Part shown: positions 39,858-51,113 of the stretch, piece after piece
Layout: every line of letters starts with the position of its first letter
Position numbering within the stretch: the first letter of the stretch is position 1
NCBI RefSeq assembly: GCF_001642475.1
Contig: NW_019173939.1
Location: 124,001 to 188,000, forward strand
DNA length: 64,000 bases
DNA from: Fonsecaea monophora
Taxonomy: Eukaryota; Ascomycota; Eurotiomycetes; Chaetothyriales; Herpotrichiellaceae
Reading direction: 5' to 3'
Made by a program: the position numbers and the translations under genes
The notes under the pieces: generated by a model
Told to the model about the DNA's origin: nothing
What the model saw: the letters and a program-made list of their open reading frames with translations, nothing else
Database searches by the model: none

Positions 39858-39895
39858 CCCCCGTCCCCGTCCCTTCCCCTCCCCTCCCCTCCCCC
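39858..39895 (-). repeat. C-rich tract, G-quadruplex-capable on the minus strand
   Basis: The plus strand has successive C-runs of three to five bases split by T, TT or GT (CCCCC-GT-CCCC-GT-CCC-TT-CCCC-T-CCCC-T-CCCC-T-CCCCC). The minus strand therefore has at least six G-runs with 1-2 nt loops. Confidence 0.75.
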
Positions 39896-40470
39896 ATCTC
39901 CGTTTTAGGTAGCCAGAGCCCAATGCATGATCTCTGTTGGCGCCATCCCAACGGTTTTTGGATTTTGCAAGGGTTGTCGGCCTCATTATGCGCATGAGCT
40001 CAGCAACCTCCCGGAGCATTTATGGTGGCATTACGAGGTATACGTCTCGTCACTACGTATTTGACAGCGTCATAACTCTGATTATGAATCCGGGGGAGGG
40101 GGTCGTCAGAGGGCCGCCAGAGGCGAAAGGGGCAAAAGGGGGACGGTTCACGGTTCTGGGGGGAGTTTTGTAAAATGCCCAAATGCTCAGTAAGGTCCAG
40201 CAGATGAGTTGTAAGTTGGTAGTAAGTGGTTTTGGCTTTTCCTACCTCGAGTGTATGTAGGTTTACAATGGTCGAGGCGTAGTCATCAACTTCCGATGGA
40301 ACTACGACCCAAGTGCTAGGTGCGAGGTGTTAGATGCTAGGTGTTAGGGGGTTACTCGTAAGCTCTGTTTACTTTCAACATTGTTTCCGTGGGTATCATA
40401 TCCGGGCACTCTTTAGCGCCTGATGCGCCTACAGTATGTATGGACCCAGCGCATGCACCCACCCCTCCCC

Positions 40471-40522
40471 GGGGGGCCACCCACCTAACCCACCCCACCA
40501 ATTTCCATAGGGGGGCCACCCA
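40471..40522. repeat. 13-bp direct repeat GGGGGGCCACCCA, two copies
   Basis: Copies lie at 40471-40483 and 40510-40522, separated by C/A-rich sequence with further CCACCC words. Confidence 0.7.
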
Positions 40523-40766
40523 GGTCAGGTCCCCAAGGCCCAGGCATGCTGTAGGTGGATAAAATCACTTACACGTGCCTTGTAAATTTTTTTGGTGTTG
40601 ATGGTCGACGGCGGTCGAGAGCAGCCACATTTCTTGCCTCTTCCCTCTATGCCCTCGACCCTGTCTGCTCAGTACGAGTGAGTAGGAGTACTGGGTAGGT
40701 AACATTAACACATACGTGTCTATGTCCACGTCTGTAGGTAGGATGTAGTACATAGGTAAGGGTAAG

Positions 40767-40798
40767 CTCACTCACTCACTCGCTCACTCGCTCACTCA
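40767..40798. repeat. (CTCA)n-type tetranucleotide repeat
   Basis: Runs of CTCA interrupted by CTCG units. It is non-coding. Confidence 0.8.
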
Positions 40799-41328
40799 AA
40801 TCCACCTTCCGATTCTGGTGACTGGAGCGCGCGTGTGTGGTCGGAAGATGCACCACCTGTCCGCCCGCCTGACTGAGTGACTGTCCATCTCATCTCCATC
40901 ATGAGGATGAGGATCATGGGAGTGGGGAGATGATGTTCGTCCAGGACATGTGAAAACCGAGAAAAGCAAATAAACTAAACAGGAATCATACGCTCGCTCT
41001 GTTATCAACATCTTCATCATGTGGTATCATTGGGGCCAAAAACTAGAAATACTCGTTGACTTTTTGAGCCCTTTTTGCTCGGTTGCTCGTTTACTCGTTT
41101 ATTCGAGTGAATAAATCGTAGGTAGACAATTAATAGATCCATCCACACCCAGACCTGACCTGATCTGACCTGACATGTGAGAAAATGGGAAATGGGGAAT
41201 TGGAAAACCACAATCCAATCCCATCCATCCCACCGCCCATCCTTCCCCCCGTTTCCATGTCCAGTGTCCCATGTCCCATGTCCAAGAAACCCGGGTATCC
41301 CATAATCCCAAATCCTTCAACCCCCTCA

Positions 41329-42408
41329 TCAGCTCGAAGACGCTTCGTCCAAATCAAAAAAGTCGTCCACGCTGAGAACACTGTAGTCGTACACCACGAA
41401 TCCCCGGTGACTTGTCGTCTGCTCCTCCACTGGCTCCGCTGTTTCTGCTGTCTCCGCCTCCCCGGCCCCTGGTGCTTCTGTCTCTTCAGCTGCAGGACTC
41501 AATCCCGACGAGTGCACGTCATACTCGTCATCCGCGCAGGTGGACTCGCTGACCGCAAAGCCCGTTGGTCTCCCAGAAAGCTTTTCCAATGGAGTAGTCA
41601 TGTTCTGGAGCAGTGCTTGGTCAATCTCGGCGTAGTCTTCGGGTGCTAGTTGGATCGTCGGGGGTGCTTCCTTCAGAGGGGCTTGCTGTCCGCATGCCAC
41701 GCCGTCCTCGGTGAGCGGCGCAGATGGACTCAGCAGATCTTCCATCATCTCTCGCTCGTTGTCCGTCAGGCGCATCCCGTCAAAGATGTGTCCAAATGGC
41801 CCCGAACGGAACTGCTCGCAAATGGCCGCCGGAGTAGGGCAGCTGTCGGTAGATGCTGGAGACGCCGATGTGTCGGCAATCAGAGATCCTGGTGAAGACA
41901 GCGCTTCCTCGACGACACTGGGCGGAGATGGTCGAGGCTGAGGTTGTCTCTCTCTCGGTCTCGAGTCTGGCTTCGGCACGTGGGAGATGGTGTAGCGGTG
42001 ACGGTCTTTGGGGTGGAGATGTTGAAGGTAGTTCCGCACCAGAGACGGCTCGATGAAGCTCGGTAACCACGACATGGCCTTGGTCATCTGGGCATCCACG
42101 TCGACGTTGGGTGTGCTGCTGAAGGACTGAGAGTCCGAGTTGGCTCTCTTGGTGCCGCGGACATTCGTATGCTCGAGCGAGGATGACGGCGGCCGGCCAT
42201 ATTGGAGAGAGGCTGGGGTCGACACTCGATGACGACGTTGTTGGAGGTATTGCTCGTTGCTGCTTGGCCTACATTGACCCCCGAAAGACCCCTTCACCAC
42301 CTGAATACTCCCACTGTCCAACTTCCTCCTCTTGGGTGCGGGCTCGTGCCATTTGTTCCCCAGAGCCTCGAGCTCCTTCTGGGGGAAGAGGAGGTCAATA
42401 AAAGACAT
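41329..42408 (-). CDS. Unknown nuclear protein with PKRRKLD nuclear-localisation motif
   Basis: The first ATG in frame is at 42408 (an upstream start at 42492 is GTG), giving 359 residues ending at TGA 41329. Near the N-terminus, after MSFIDLLFPQKELEAL, sits PAPKRRKLD, a classical monopartite nuclear-localisation signal. The middle is Ser/Pro-rich, with a possibly folded block (MTKAMSWLPSFIEPSLVRNY, then LQHLHPKDRHRYTISHVP). The C-terminus is acidic and aromatic (GFVVYDYSVLSVDDFFDLDE), the kind of tail that can serve as an activation or cofactor-docking segment. No DNA-binding domain is seen. I do not recognise the family. It is intronless in this model. Confidence 0.65.
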   Translation of the reverse strand: MSFIDLLFPQKELEALGNKWHEPAPKRRKLDSGSIQVVKGSFGGQCRPSSNEQYLQQRRHRVSTPASLQYGRPPSSSLEHTNVRGTKRANSDSQSFSSTPNVDVDAQMTKAMSWLPSFIEPSLVRNYLQHLHPKDRHRYTISHVPKPDSRPRERQPQPRPSPPSVVEEALSSPGSLIADTSASPASTDSCPTPAAICEQFRSGPFGHIFDGMRLTDNEREMMEDLLSPSAPLTEDGVACGQQAPLKEAPPTIQLAPEDYAEIDQALLQNMTTPLEKLSGRPTGFAVSESTCADDEYDVHSSGLSPAAEETEAPGAGEAETAETAEPVEEQTTSHRGFVVYDYSVLSVDDFFDLDEASSS

Positions 42409-45400
42409 ATTGACTGAGAGTGTGAGATCGGTATATAAGAATAGAGATCTCCACCTTGGTACTGGAACCTGCGTCGAGGTTGGGAAGAGCACCCGATACT
42501 ACGGCTGTATTCTCGGATAAGGGAGACGGCAAGTAAATTCCAACACTTCTGGGAAGAGGGAACTTGGAAGGTAGAGGGACGGAAAAGGGTTTATAGTGAG
42601 TAAAGGCCCCCTCTCAGACTCAACTTAGTAAGAAAATAAGACTAAGTGCTCTTGCCGGTTGCCGTTCTTCCCAGGGAGTTTCAAAACAATCAGTGCTAAA
42701 GTCTGGTCCCATTCCCACCGGCCGTAATTTACAAGACGAAGGGGAATATGCTGAGCCAAGGCCGTGAGTGTGCATTACCATCCGGCCCGAGTCGGAAATA
42801 GAGTGTCGTCGTGGATGCATACCCAGGGCTATGGCCCAGAGGATCACAAGCATCATCGGAAGAGGGGGGAGGGGGGTAAGGGGAACAAAATTCTTGGGAC
42901 CAATTATTCCGGGGCGGACTACGACTATGGTAGTTTTGGCGTCGTCAAGGGAGAAAAGCTGGAGGCAAACTCCACGTCAGATGAGTGGATTGGTAGGGAC
43001 TGAGCAAGGGCCCAGAGGGTGAGAAGCAGTAGTGGTTTCGGCACCGAGCAACCTCATACGAGCATTCGAGTCGTAGTGAGAATAAGCTGACGAATGAGGC
43101 AAGGACGTTTAATTCCATGGGAATCCAGAGTCGGGTGGACAAACAAGGGAAAGGCTTTTGTGCAAAAGCAAAACCAACTTGGTGGCCCGTGGTGGCCCTC
43201 CGTCCGGGCCCATGGCACGCCATGTTTTTGTTTTCCAAGAAATGGAGACTCCGTAAAATCCCCGTTCAAGAACCCTTGCAGCAGCCAAACACCAGACGCC
43301 GCCTCTCGAAAAACCCATCTGGGGAGTGTGCGTTTGAGGAGTCTGTATCCGGGGGTGGCAAGAGGAGAGGAGATCAAAGATATGCTCGTATGGTGAACAG
43401 AGGCTCCAGCCATCTTCGTACGGTCCAAAGGGATTTCCCGTTTCCTAACAAAAAGGGTTGGCAGTGGCACAGTCAGTGCACTGAGTGGCCATCGATGTCA
43501 TCCAAAAAAGTCTCTTCGCGAGGGCCCATGCCGCACCTGACCTGACTTGTCCCTTGTTCAGCTTGTCCTCAACGTGAGGTCGATCTAGATTGACTTTCTC
43601 GATGTGTGTCCTCAAATGATTTTTGGCTTCATGTCGCCTCGGCGGCTACCAGCTGCAAGGCCTCGTCAAACGCCGCGGCGGTCCACCCAGTACCTCCCTA
43701 GTACACACTCAGTAATAGCGGTAGAGCCCTGGCTCATCCCCACCAGGCTATCGACTTCTTAGCCTCGTCAGCCAATCCAACCTGTTGATACATCGGATCC
43801 GAAGGCGGCTGCACGTGCTGTGTTCTCTCCAGTAACTCCAGAGGATGCATCGGAGAGAATAGCAAGAGTGGCAAAAATCCCCAGACTTTTCAGTGTTTCT
43901 GCCTTACCAGCCTTGTTATAAACGCACTGTTCTCCGGATTCAAGAAATCGTGGAGTGTAGCCTGGTGCCTGGTAGTTGGCAGCCTTCTTTCTCCTCTTTT
44001 CTGAATTCACGGGACTCGTGTAAGGGCTTGTCTGGGAGATTGCTCTGTTGAGCACATAGGGCAGATACTTGTGATGAGGATCTCAGTTGAGAGAAGGATA
44101 ATTTAGGGGAGACTGATCAAAATGTTGACTTTACAGAGCGCGGTAGGTCCACTCCTCGGCTCCTTATGTGATCGTCAATGTCAGACGGTGGTTTGATGGG
44201 ACGTGCTGGTATGTGGAGGATAAGTGTGAGCTGAAGATGACGACTGGGTGAACTGAGTAACTGAGCAGCTGGGTCGACATCGCAATCAACCAGTTCCCCA
44301 TCAAACGCGAGAGAAGCGCCATCACGAGACATTGGCTCTTGCCAAGAAACGTACACGAGGGACTCCTGAGAAGGACGATATTTTCTTTCCGTGCCAATGG
44401 TCCATCCAAAGTGAGGAGGTGACGGAGAGAAGTCAGTCTCAAGTCAGTGAAAAGAGATGCTGCTTGTTTGGGTCAATTGTCCCCAGTCAGTGCCCAAATC
44501 TCATCATGTGAGACTGTGATCTCCCAGCACCACTAGAGTCTGTGCGTTTTCTCTACTCGTACCCAGACAACAGCACCAAAGGATTTGGCAACATCTGGTC
44601 TGATATTACCGAGTACGACTACTCGTACCTCTGAGTTGGTGAGTAGGTGGGTTGGAAGGTACTCCTTTCGAACAACGTCTCATCTAACCACGAAAATCCA
44701 ACCATGGCCTCTCTGTTCAGATGATCATGACAGGACATGACCATGATCATGACCATGACAGGTCTCAATCAAGAAAGTCGATCTCCCGCTCTCCGTGACG
44801 ATGTGGCCCATCCTGCCGGTCCTACAACTACTCTTACAAGTATATCCATCATTCCTCCCCGAAACGCCATGACCTCGTTCCTTCCACTTCCACTTTGAAC
44901 AATTGGCATCCTGTCGCGCCTATCCACTACTGGAGATCCGATTCCTTTCTCTCCACCAACATACTCGTGATCCATGTCTCACGAGTCACCATAGCGTCCA
45001 ATCCTTCCAGTGCACGCGTTTCGGTAACGTGTGGCGGAAGACACCCTTCCGTCCTTCCGTTCCTTGTCAAGGGATCCGTGGGTGGGTTCAGAAGGAGGAC
45101 TGTCCACGAGGAGTTGCGAGCCAACCGCCCTGGGTACTTGTGCGAGTACCTACAGGGTCTTGATGGACTGTGCATGCGAGTAGGAACATCAAGGCGGGAA
45201 GGAGGCCGCAACGATGCCAACGACGACAGCGATATTGCAGTCCCAAAAAACGACACCGGCCTTCTCTCTATCTCTGGGCACCTTCGTTCTACGAATACTT
45301 TAGTCTCATCCGAGCACTCGGGATTGAGCACACACATCGCCATACCACCATACCACGTCACCAGATGTCATATTCTGGCGGGAGACCAACATGGCACCTG

Positions 45401-45990
45401 TCCGCGTGCGAAGTGGAGGGGAGCGAGACAGCGACGTATGTGATATGATTATGATTATGATTGCATTCTCTTCATCCCCTACTCCCCCGTCCTCGTCTGC
45501 TCATCGGCAGCAACTCTCTTGCCCAGTACCGTCTATAGCTTCAGCCAAGTATTCAATTAGCCTGGCCTGACCATCATTGTAACCACTCCATGACTTCTCA
45601 TCCACTCAAAGAATACTAGGTAGTCGCAGAGAGTCAAACAAGGGCGGAAACCTAACTAACTAGCTCATCAAATGACAAAGCTGGGCAAATAGATGATGAA
45701 ACACTTTCTGCTCAACTTGCTGATCTCATATGAATATTCAAAATTAGGTGTAGGGCCAGCAGCGCCGTGCGATGAATACAGCTTTATAAGCGTGGTGCAT
45801 ATTGCAGGGTGATCTAGGTATATCGTCAATCCTACACCAGGGCGCCCGGCCCAATAGAAGCACTTACGGGCAAAAAGAAAGCAGATCTATCCATGATCGA
45901 TTCCCGAGCCTGCTCCTCTTGCGGCTTCCCTCTTCGCTGGATTGCTTATGCTGTCTCTTGGTGGCAAGCTTCGAATAACATCTCCAGAGA
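42409..45990. other. 3.6-kb spacer, no convincing gene
   Basis: ORFs of up to 182 codons occur on both strands, but the longest (44895-45443 +) begins at TTG, overlaps a 144-codon antisense frame and has no domain. CGAGTAC/TACTCGTAC words occur near 44555-44635, and CATGAC/GATCATG words cluster near 44720-44760. The promoter of the 41.3-kb gene and the 3' end of the VPS9 gene lie at the two ends. Confidence 0.5.
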
Positions 45991-48219
45991 TCAACCTCCT
46001 GCTGTCAAGGCTAAACAAGCATCAACGGCAAGTCCTACTCTTCCCTCCTTTTGCCGCACCACGTCATCAATGACCTCTTTGTCGAGGTTGGGGAACATGC
46101 CACACAACGTCTCAACCACCGTCCTGTGTTCGGCTCGAGAAATCCGTCGAGCTTCCGCCGCTTCCGCGCTTGCCTGTCTCGCTGCAGCCTCTTGGGCGTC
46201 GTACGAAGGGGCTGCGCCGCCATGAGCTGGTGGCGGCTGAAACACACCCGGGTTCAGCCTCGGAGCCGCTTGAGGTGCAGGACTCGGTCTGCGCTCTTGG
46301 GATGAGGTGTCTTGGTCAGAGAATATGCGGCCGATCGTGGAAAGAGGCTTCTGGATCGTCCGCAAGAGACCTGCTACACTGTCATCGGAGCCGTCGCCGG
46401 AGGTGCTATATTGCCGATTAGGATCCCGGCGTATAGGACTGGTCGACGTCACATCCATCGAGTTTCGCGGTGTGAGCTCTGGCTCTGCAAGTGACGATTT
46501 CTCGGCGATGGTCGACGTGAGTGGGCTGAATTGTTCGGCCTGACGGTTCTGCTCTGCGATCGCCGCTACGGCATTCTCAACGTTGCGCTCAAATTCCTCG
46601 TCGCTAACAGTCAAGGTCGTCCGGTCCAGGCTTTCGATGAACTGAATTGCTCCTGACAACGAGGACAGATAGTAACCCGCCTCGCCTCCAAGCTTGTCCT
46701 GATTCCTGAATCGAAGAATGTATTGGACATTCGACACGAGATTTTCCGGGTTGGCTTGGAGGACAACGTAAATTAGCAGAGGCACGAACGAGTCTGCCGA
46801 AGTGTCGGAGCTCTTTGCATTTTTCAAGAGTCCAAAGATAACCTTGCAACAGTTCAAGACGCAGATCACTTTGTCTCTAGGTGCTCGATACCCCTTGATC
46901 TTGAGGAGCTCCTGCTGCGCCAGTCTGAGAAATCGCTCCCCATTCGGCCCAACCGGCGCAATATCGAGATGTTCCTCCCGCACCCAGCTGTAAATCCGTA
47001 TTTTCTGCGCTAGGATTTCATCTCGTTCGACATCTTCTTGGTGTTGACCGCGTCTCCCAGGTATATCAGATTTTTCCAGTTCTTTTCTCCTCCCTCGGGA
47101 CCGTGATCGTGCAACCGGAGGAGCCGGTGGGATCGCTGGAGAAAATGTTTGTGAATATAGTCTGTTCATCACGAGCTTCTCCATACCCTCTTTGGCATTG
47201 TCGAACTCGTTGTCTGACACTTCTCGCCATACCTCACAAAGAGCCATTTTGTTGGTGATGAAGGCCAGAAAATCCCCGATGATTTTGACCTGCTCATGGA
47301 CCATCCATTGCTTCTTTCCAAACTCAATCAAAAACGACCGCAGGAACTTGGCCACTGGGTCGGCGGATTTATGTCGAAGTTGCTCCAAGAATCGGTGAAA
47401 GTCAAATGGTAGTTCAGGCTCAGGCTCGGGAGGCGGAGGCTGCATCGGAAGAGAGGGCGACGAGGCTTGGGTTGGGCTTTTGATCGGAGGGCTTTTCGGT
47501 GAACCCGAGTCATGATTGAGGACACCTGCAGGTGGTGAGGGCAAAGGCTTCTCGGAATGATGGGAGACGACCGGCGATGCTAGAGCGTCCATATCTCTTG
47601 ATCGCAAGTGTTCCAGACTGGACCTTCTAGGTGGAAAACTGCCACCAGATCCAAGAATGGGTCCGCTCAATTCGTGTCGAGGGGACATTATTGATTCCTT
47701 TGAAGGAGCCGCCGATGCATCGTCGAACTGATCTATAATACTTTGGATTTCCGACGTGGATTCCACATCAGGATCATTGTTGGACTTCTGAAAAGGTGTT
47801 TCCGCGGTGTTGTCCTCCGCTTCTTGGTTATAAGCCGGATCTTTCTCATCATATTCCTCGCCTGGTGTCCTCATCGATGGATGCCTTGAAATTGCGGGTG
47901 TTTTGGGAGTAGGATCGAGGTAAGGCTTCTCGCTGGCGGCAGGCGGCTCAGGTGGAGGAGGCGTAGATGGAAGGACTTTCGGAGGAGAAACACGTGTGCT
48001 CGCAGTCTTGCTTGGTCCGATTCGAAGATCTGATATCCTGTCTGTCATATCCGACTCTGGATCCTTTCCTTTTTCTGAGGATACATCCTGAGAGACCTTG
48101 TTTTCAGGAGCAATGTCACTGCCCTCTGGTTCCAGGTCGATCAGGTCGGATGAAATACTTTCCGACGAAACGGCTTTCTTGCTGGCGTCCATGGCTGCAT
48201 GATTGCTGTTGGGTGACAT
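45991..48219 (-). CDS. VPS9: Vps9-type Rab5/Ypt51 guanine-nucleotide exchange factor with CUE domain
   Basis: A 742-residue intronless ORF from ATG 48219 to TGA 45991. The N-terminal 265 residues are disordered and Ser/Pro-rich. A helical bundle follows (FDFHRFLEQLRHKSADPVA onward, about 270-370), then the VPS9 domain (about 395-545) with LLKIKGYRAPRDKVICVLNC and the catalytic-core block DSFVPLLIYVVLQANPENL. A UBA-like CUE domain closes the protein (TVVETLCGMFPNLDKEVIDD, about 697-740, with the MFP motif used for ubiquitin binding). Vps9 activates Rab5-family GTPases on early endosomes and couples this to ubiquitinated cargo. Its start codon lies 613 bp from that of the divergent ASNSD1-like gene. 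Confidence 0.93.
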   Translation of the reverse strand: MSPNSNHAAMDASKKAVSSESISSDLIDLEPEGSDIAPENKVSQDVSSEKGKDPESDMTDRISDLRIGPSKTASTRVSPPKVLPSTPPPPEPPAASEKPYLDPTPKTPAISRHPSMRTPGEEYDEKDPAYNQEAEDNTAETPFQKSNNDPDVESTSEIQSIIDQFDDASAAPSKESIMSPRHELSGPILGSGGSFPPRRSSLEHLRSRDMDALASPVVSHHSEKPLPSPPAGVLNHDSGSPKSPPIKSPTQASSPSLPMQPPPPEPEPELPFDFHRFLEQLRHKSADPVAKFLRSFLIEFGKKQWMVHEQVKIIGDFLAFITNKMALCEVWREVSDNEFDNAKEGMEKLVMNRLYSQTFSPAIPPAPPVARSRSRGRRKELEKSDIPGRRGQHQEDVERDEILAQKIRIYSWVREEHLDIAPVGPNGERFLRLAQQELLKIKGYRAPRDKVICVLNCCKVIFGLLKNAKSSDTSADSFVPLLIYVVLQANPENLVSNVQYILRFRNQDKLGGEAGYYLSSLSGAIQFIESLDRTTLTVSDEEFERNVENAVAAIAEQNRQAEQFSPLTSTIAEKSSLAEPELTPRNSMDVTSTSPIRRDPNRQYSTSGDGSDDSVAGLLRTIQKPLSTIGRIFSDQDTSSQERRPSPAPQAAPRLNPGVFQPPPAHGGAAPSYDAQEAAARQASAEAAEARRISRAEHRTVVETLCGMFPNLDKEVIDDVVRQKEGRVGLAVDACLALTAGG

Positions 48220-48832
48220 TGACGACCTCTCTTAGATGGAAAGTTGATTGCTTGAGAGGATCTGTGGCATGTTTTCCAAGTTCTTCGGTTTTCAAGGCTT
48301 GTAGGATCGCCGATCTAGTGCTGGTTCATGATGGAGCATGGACAGGCTGACGAGGCGTCACGCGACGGGGAAGAGAAGGACGCCGTCTAAGCGAGAAAGA
48401 AGACCGTTGTCAACAGGAGAGGAGCAAGCAATCTCAAGTAAAAGGTCGAGAATACCCCTTTGAGCAAAGGTGCTACTGCTCTGATGCGCTTCCTCAAGGA
48501 TTCAGATGACAGTCGCAGCCCTGCATCATTGTCGGAGATGCTGCAAGGCCACCAGCGCAGTTTGAGTTTCCCCAAGCGGGAATCGTGCAACTGGCGTGGC
48601 TGGTTGCCAACCGATCGTTTGGAGGTGGAACTTGGACGTGGACTCGCAAGACTCGGTATCCATCCTAGTCAGCGTCTGATTGGTCAGCCCTCTATATCTC
48701 TTGGCACGGTGATTGTTCCGCAATTTCACTTTTCTCCTTCATATCCACGCCTGTTTCCTCTTGTGCTTCTTTCTTTGCGTACACTTGCGTACCCCATTAG
48801 CCCGGACACACAGCATCTGAAGCCATTGCCCT
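48220..48832. promoter_or_regulatory. Shared divergent promoter of VPS9 and the ASNSD1-like gene
   Basis: The two starts face away across 613 bp. No conserved element could be assigned. Confidence 0.45.
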
Positions 48833-50524
48833 ATGTGCGGCATCTTCTTCTCGGTCGCAAGAAACCGGGCGATCCTACCCGATCCCCTTACGGCGAGTGA
48901 GCTCAAAGCACGTGGACCTGACAGCTACAAAGAGTTGAATGTCAAACTTGCTTTCCCACCATCCCACGATCTGTACCTGACTTTTGTCTCAACCGTCCTG
49001 GCACTGCGGGGGCATTCAGTCCAGATCCAACCGTTACAAGATCATATCTCAGGATCCATCCTCTGCTGGAATGGTGAGGCATGGAAAGTGGACGGAGTCA
49101 AAGTCGAAGGAAATGACTCGGTCCAAATATTTGATCTTCTCTTGCGTGCCTCTCAGTCGACCGAAAATGGTGACTACCAGCGACGTATTGCCCAAGTGCT
49201 GACAAACATAGCGGGGCCTTTTGCATTTGTCTTCTATGATGCTACTCATTCTACCGTATTCTATGGGAGAGATCGGCTTGGGCGCCGCTCTTTGCTCACT
49301 AGTCGCGGCGATGAAGACTCGCTGACGTTGTGTAGTATCGGCATTACACCTGTTGGCGCATTGGATCAAGAGGTGTCTACTGATGCCATCCATCTCATCT
49401 CTGTGGAACACAATCCAATCATACGTGGCGAAGTTCCATGGGCGAATGCGCTTCCCGCGATTAATAGATTTGGCCACTTGGATGTTGTTGAATCGATGCC
49501 GACTTCGAAAACTGTGGATCGCTTCTTGGAGCTGTTGAATACTGCTCTTGAGCTACGACTCCTGGACATTCCGAATCACCACCACTGTCAGGATACGCCA
49601 GTTTCCTCAAAAGTCGCCATACTCTTCTCGGGCGGCTTGGACTGTACGCTGCTAGCTCGCCTTGCACATGATCTTCTGCCCAAATCAGAAAGTATAGATC
49701 TGTTGAATGTGGCATTTGAGAATCCACGGTCCATAGCTGCGAAGAAAAATGCCACAGTTTCGCCCTATGAACTCTGTCCTGACAGAGTCACTGGTCGTTC
49801 TAGCTTTGCAGAACTTTGCGAAGTGTGCCCGGACCGAGACTGGAGATTTGTGGCAGTTGACGTTCCTTACAAACAGTCACAGGCTTGCAAAGCCAGTATA
49901 CAACGATTGATGCACCCTCACAAGACGGAAATGGATTTGTCCATCACCATGGCACTCTTCTTTGCCGCTGAGGGTACAGGGATTCTATCCCAAAACGCAA
50001 AAATACAGCATCCACCGAAGGAACTCTACACCTCTCACGCTCGAGTCCTTCTTTCGGGCTTGGGAGCGGACGAGTTATATGCAGGGTATTCGCGACATGC
50101 TGCAGCTTTTGCTCGGGGTGGATTTGTCGACTTGGCGGACGAACTCGAGCTAGATCTCAATCGGATCGGGTCTCGTAATTTGGGCCGGGACGACCGTGTT
50201 CTGAGTCACTGGGGCAAAGAGGTGCGTTACCCTTATCTAGATGAAGATTTCGTGAGATTCTCTCTAGGTCTTCCGGTGTGGGAAAAATGCGGGTTCAGGT
50301 CGGCAAAAGAAATCCCCAAGCATTATGAGGAAGCCCGCCGAGTACACAAACCCGAAGATCTTGAGCCATCGAAGATGTTGTTGAGATTAGCTGCGTGGAA
50401 GCTAGGTATGCGGAGAGTTGCTGCAGAAAGGAAGAGGGCTATTCAATTCGGCGCGAGGACTGCAAAAATGGATATTGGCAAAGGAAGGACAAAGGGGACA
50501 GACGTCTTAATCAACGAAAGTTGA
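48833..50524 (+). CDS. Asparagine synthetase domain protein, ASNSD1-type
   Basis: A 563-residue intronless ORF. It has an N-terminal class II glutamine amidotransferase domain: Cys2 as nucleophile (MCGIFF), RGPD at 27-30, WNGE at 79-82 and GRDRLGRRSL at 145-154. The C-terminal half is an ATP-pyrophosphatase domain with the PP-loop SGGLDCTLLA at 266-275 and LLSGLGADELYAGYSRH further on. This order equals asparagine synthetase, but spacing and sequence follow the divergent ASNSD1 group (yeast YML096W), whose activity is not established; true Asn synthetases have SGGLDSS. The inserted segment around residues 310-340 (ELCPDRVTGRSSFAELCEVC) is Cys-rich. Probably cytosolic. Confidence 0.88.
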   Translation: MCGIFFSVARNRAILPDPLTASELKARGPDSYKELNVKLAFPPSHDLYLTFVSTVLALRGHSVQIQPLQDHISGSILCWNGEAWKVDGVKVEGNDSVQIFDLLLRASQSTENGDYQRRIAQVLTNIAGPFAFVFYDATHSTVFYGRDRLGRRSLLTSRGDEDSLTLCSIGITPVGALDQEVSTDAIHLISVEHNPIIRGEVPWANALPAINRFGHLDVVESMPTSKTVDRFLELLNTALELRLLDIPNHHHCQDTPVSSKVAILFSGGLDCTLLARLAHDLLPKSESIDLLNVAFENPRSIAAKKNATVSPYELCPDRVTGRSSFAELCEVCPDRDWRFVAVDVPYKQSQACKASIQRLMHPHKTEMDLSITMALFFAAEGTGILSQNAKIQHPPKELYTSHARVLLSGLGADELYAGYSRHAAAFARGGFVDLADELELDLNRIGSRNLGRDDRVLSHWGKEVRYPYLDEDFVRFSLGLPVWEKCGFRSAKEIPKHYEEARRVHKPEDLEPSKMLLRLAAWKLGMRRVAAERKRAIQFGARTAKMDIGKGRTKGTDVLINES

Positions 50525-51113
50525 TCTTCTCGGCACCATTGCAACACGGGAAGAGCCGCGGACTAATCGACCAGTTCCACGCCTAGGACCAGCGGAGGGT
50601 ATTGATGGAGCGGCTATGATGACAATTCACAGATACTTCTGAGGTCTGCACGACTTGCGCTGGATGCAGCACTCCTCCAGGATGCGACTGTAACCGCCAA
50701 GTCGACCCATGAAGACTGAAAAAAGGCAAGTCTGAGCCGCGGAAACGGGTACAATGTCCTCGATCACTCAACGTCGATGAGGCGGGCTACTGATGTCAAT
50801 GATTCGACACCGTACATGCGTGGGAATGAAAAGCCGCATTCCAATTACGGAACTGCAATGAGATGCCAATACCACTACGGAGATCTGAAGCCACTCTTTG
50901 GCGACGGAGAAGAGCGTCTTGGTAATGCTTGCGCTCTCCACTTCCATCCCCCACTTACTCTTGGTTGCATAAAATTCTGGCCGACAAGTACGACTTCTCG
51001 AAGGGCGTGATGACGATCGTGGGTTTGACAAATTCAGAGGATTTGCAGAGGGCGACTGCTTTTTGTTTCTCTCTGTCTTGTTATCGAAGACCTCGAAACC
51101 TATCTCGACCTCA
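50525..51113. promoter_or_regulatory. Intergenic region upstream of the first MCT-like transporter
   Basis: About 590 bp containing the 3' end of the ASNSD1-like gene and the promoter of the transporter. No gene was seen. Confidence 0.4.

Larger units (their letters stand above)
37191..41328. other. 4.1-kb gene-free spacer rich in short palindromic words and microsatellites
   Basis: No ORF here has a domain, and most lack ATG starts or overlap others on both strands. The stretch carries many CGAGTAC/GTACTCG words, TATG and CATA tetranucleotide runs, a C-rich tract, a CTCA repeat and a 13-bp direct repeat (separate entries). A TATA-like TATATAAAT near 39598 has no gene behind it. Confidence 0.6.

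Noticed and set aside
43768..44055. 95-codon minus-strand frame
   Set aside because: It starts at GTG, has no domain and sits in a repeat-rich spacer.
44895..45443. 182-codon ORF on the plus strand
   Set aside because: It begins at TTG, overlaps a long antisense frame and has no recognisable content.
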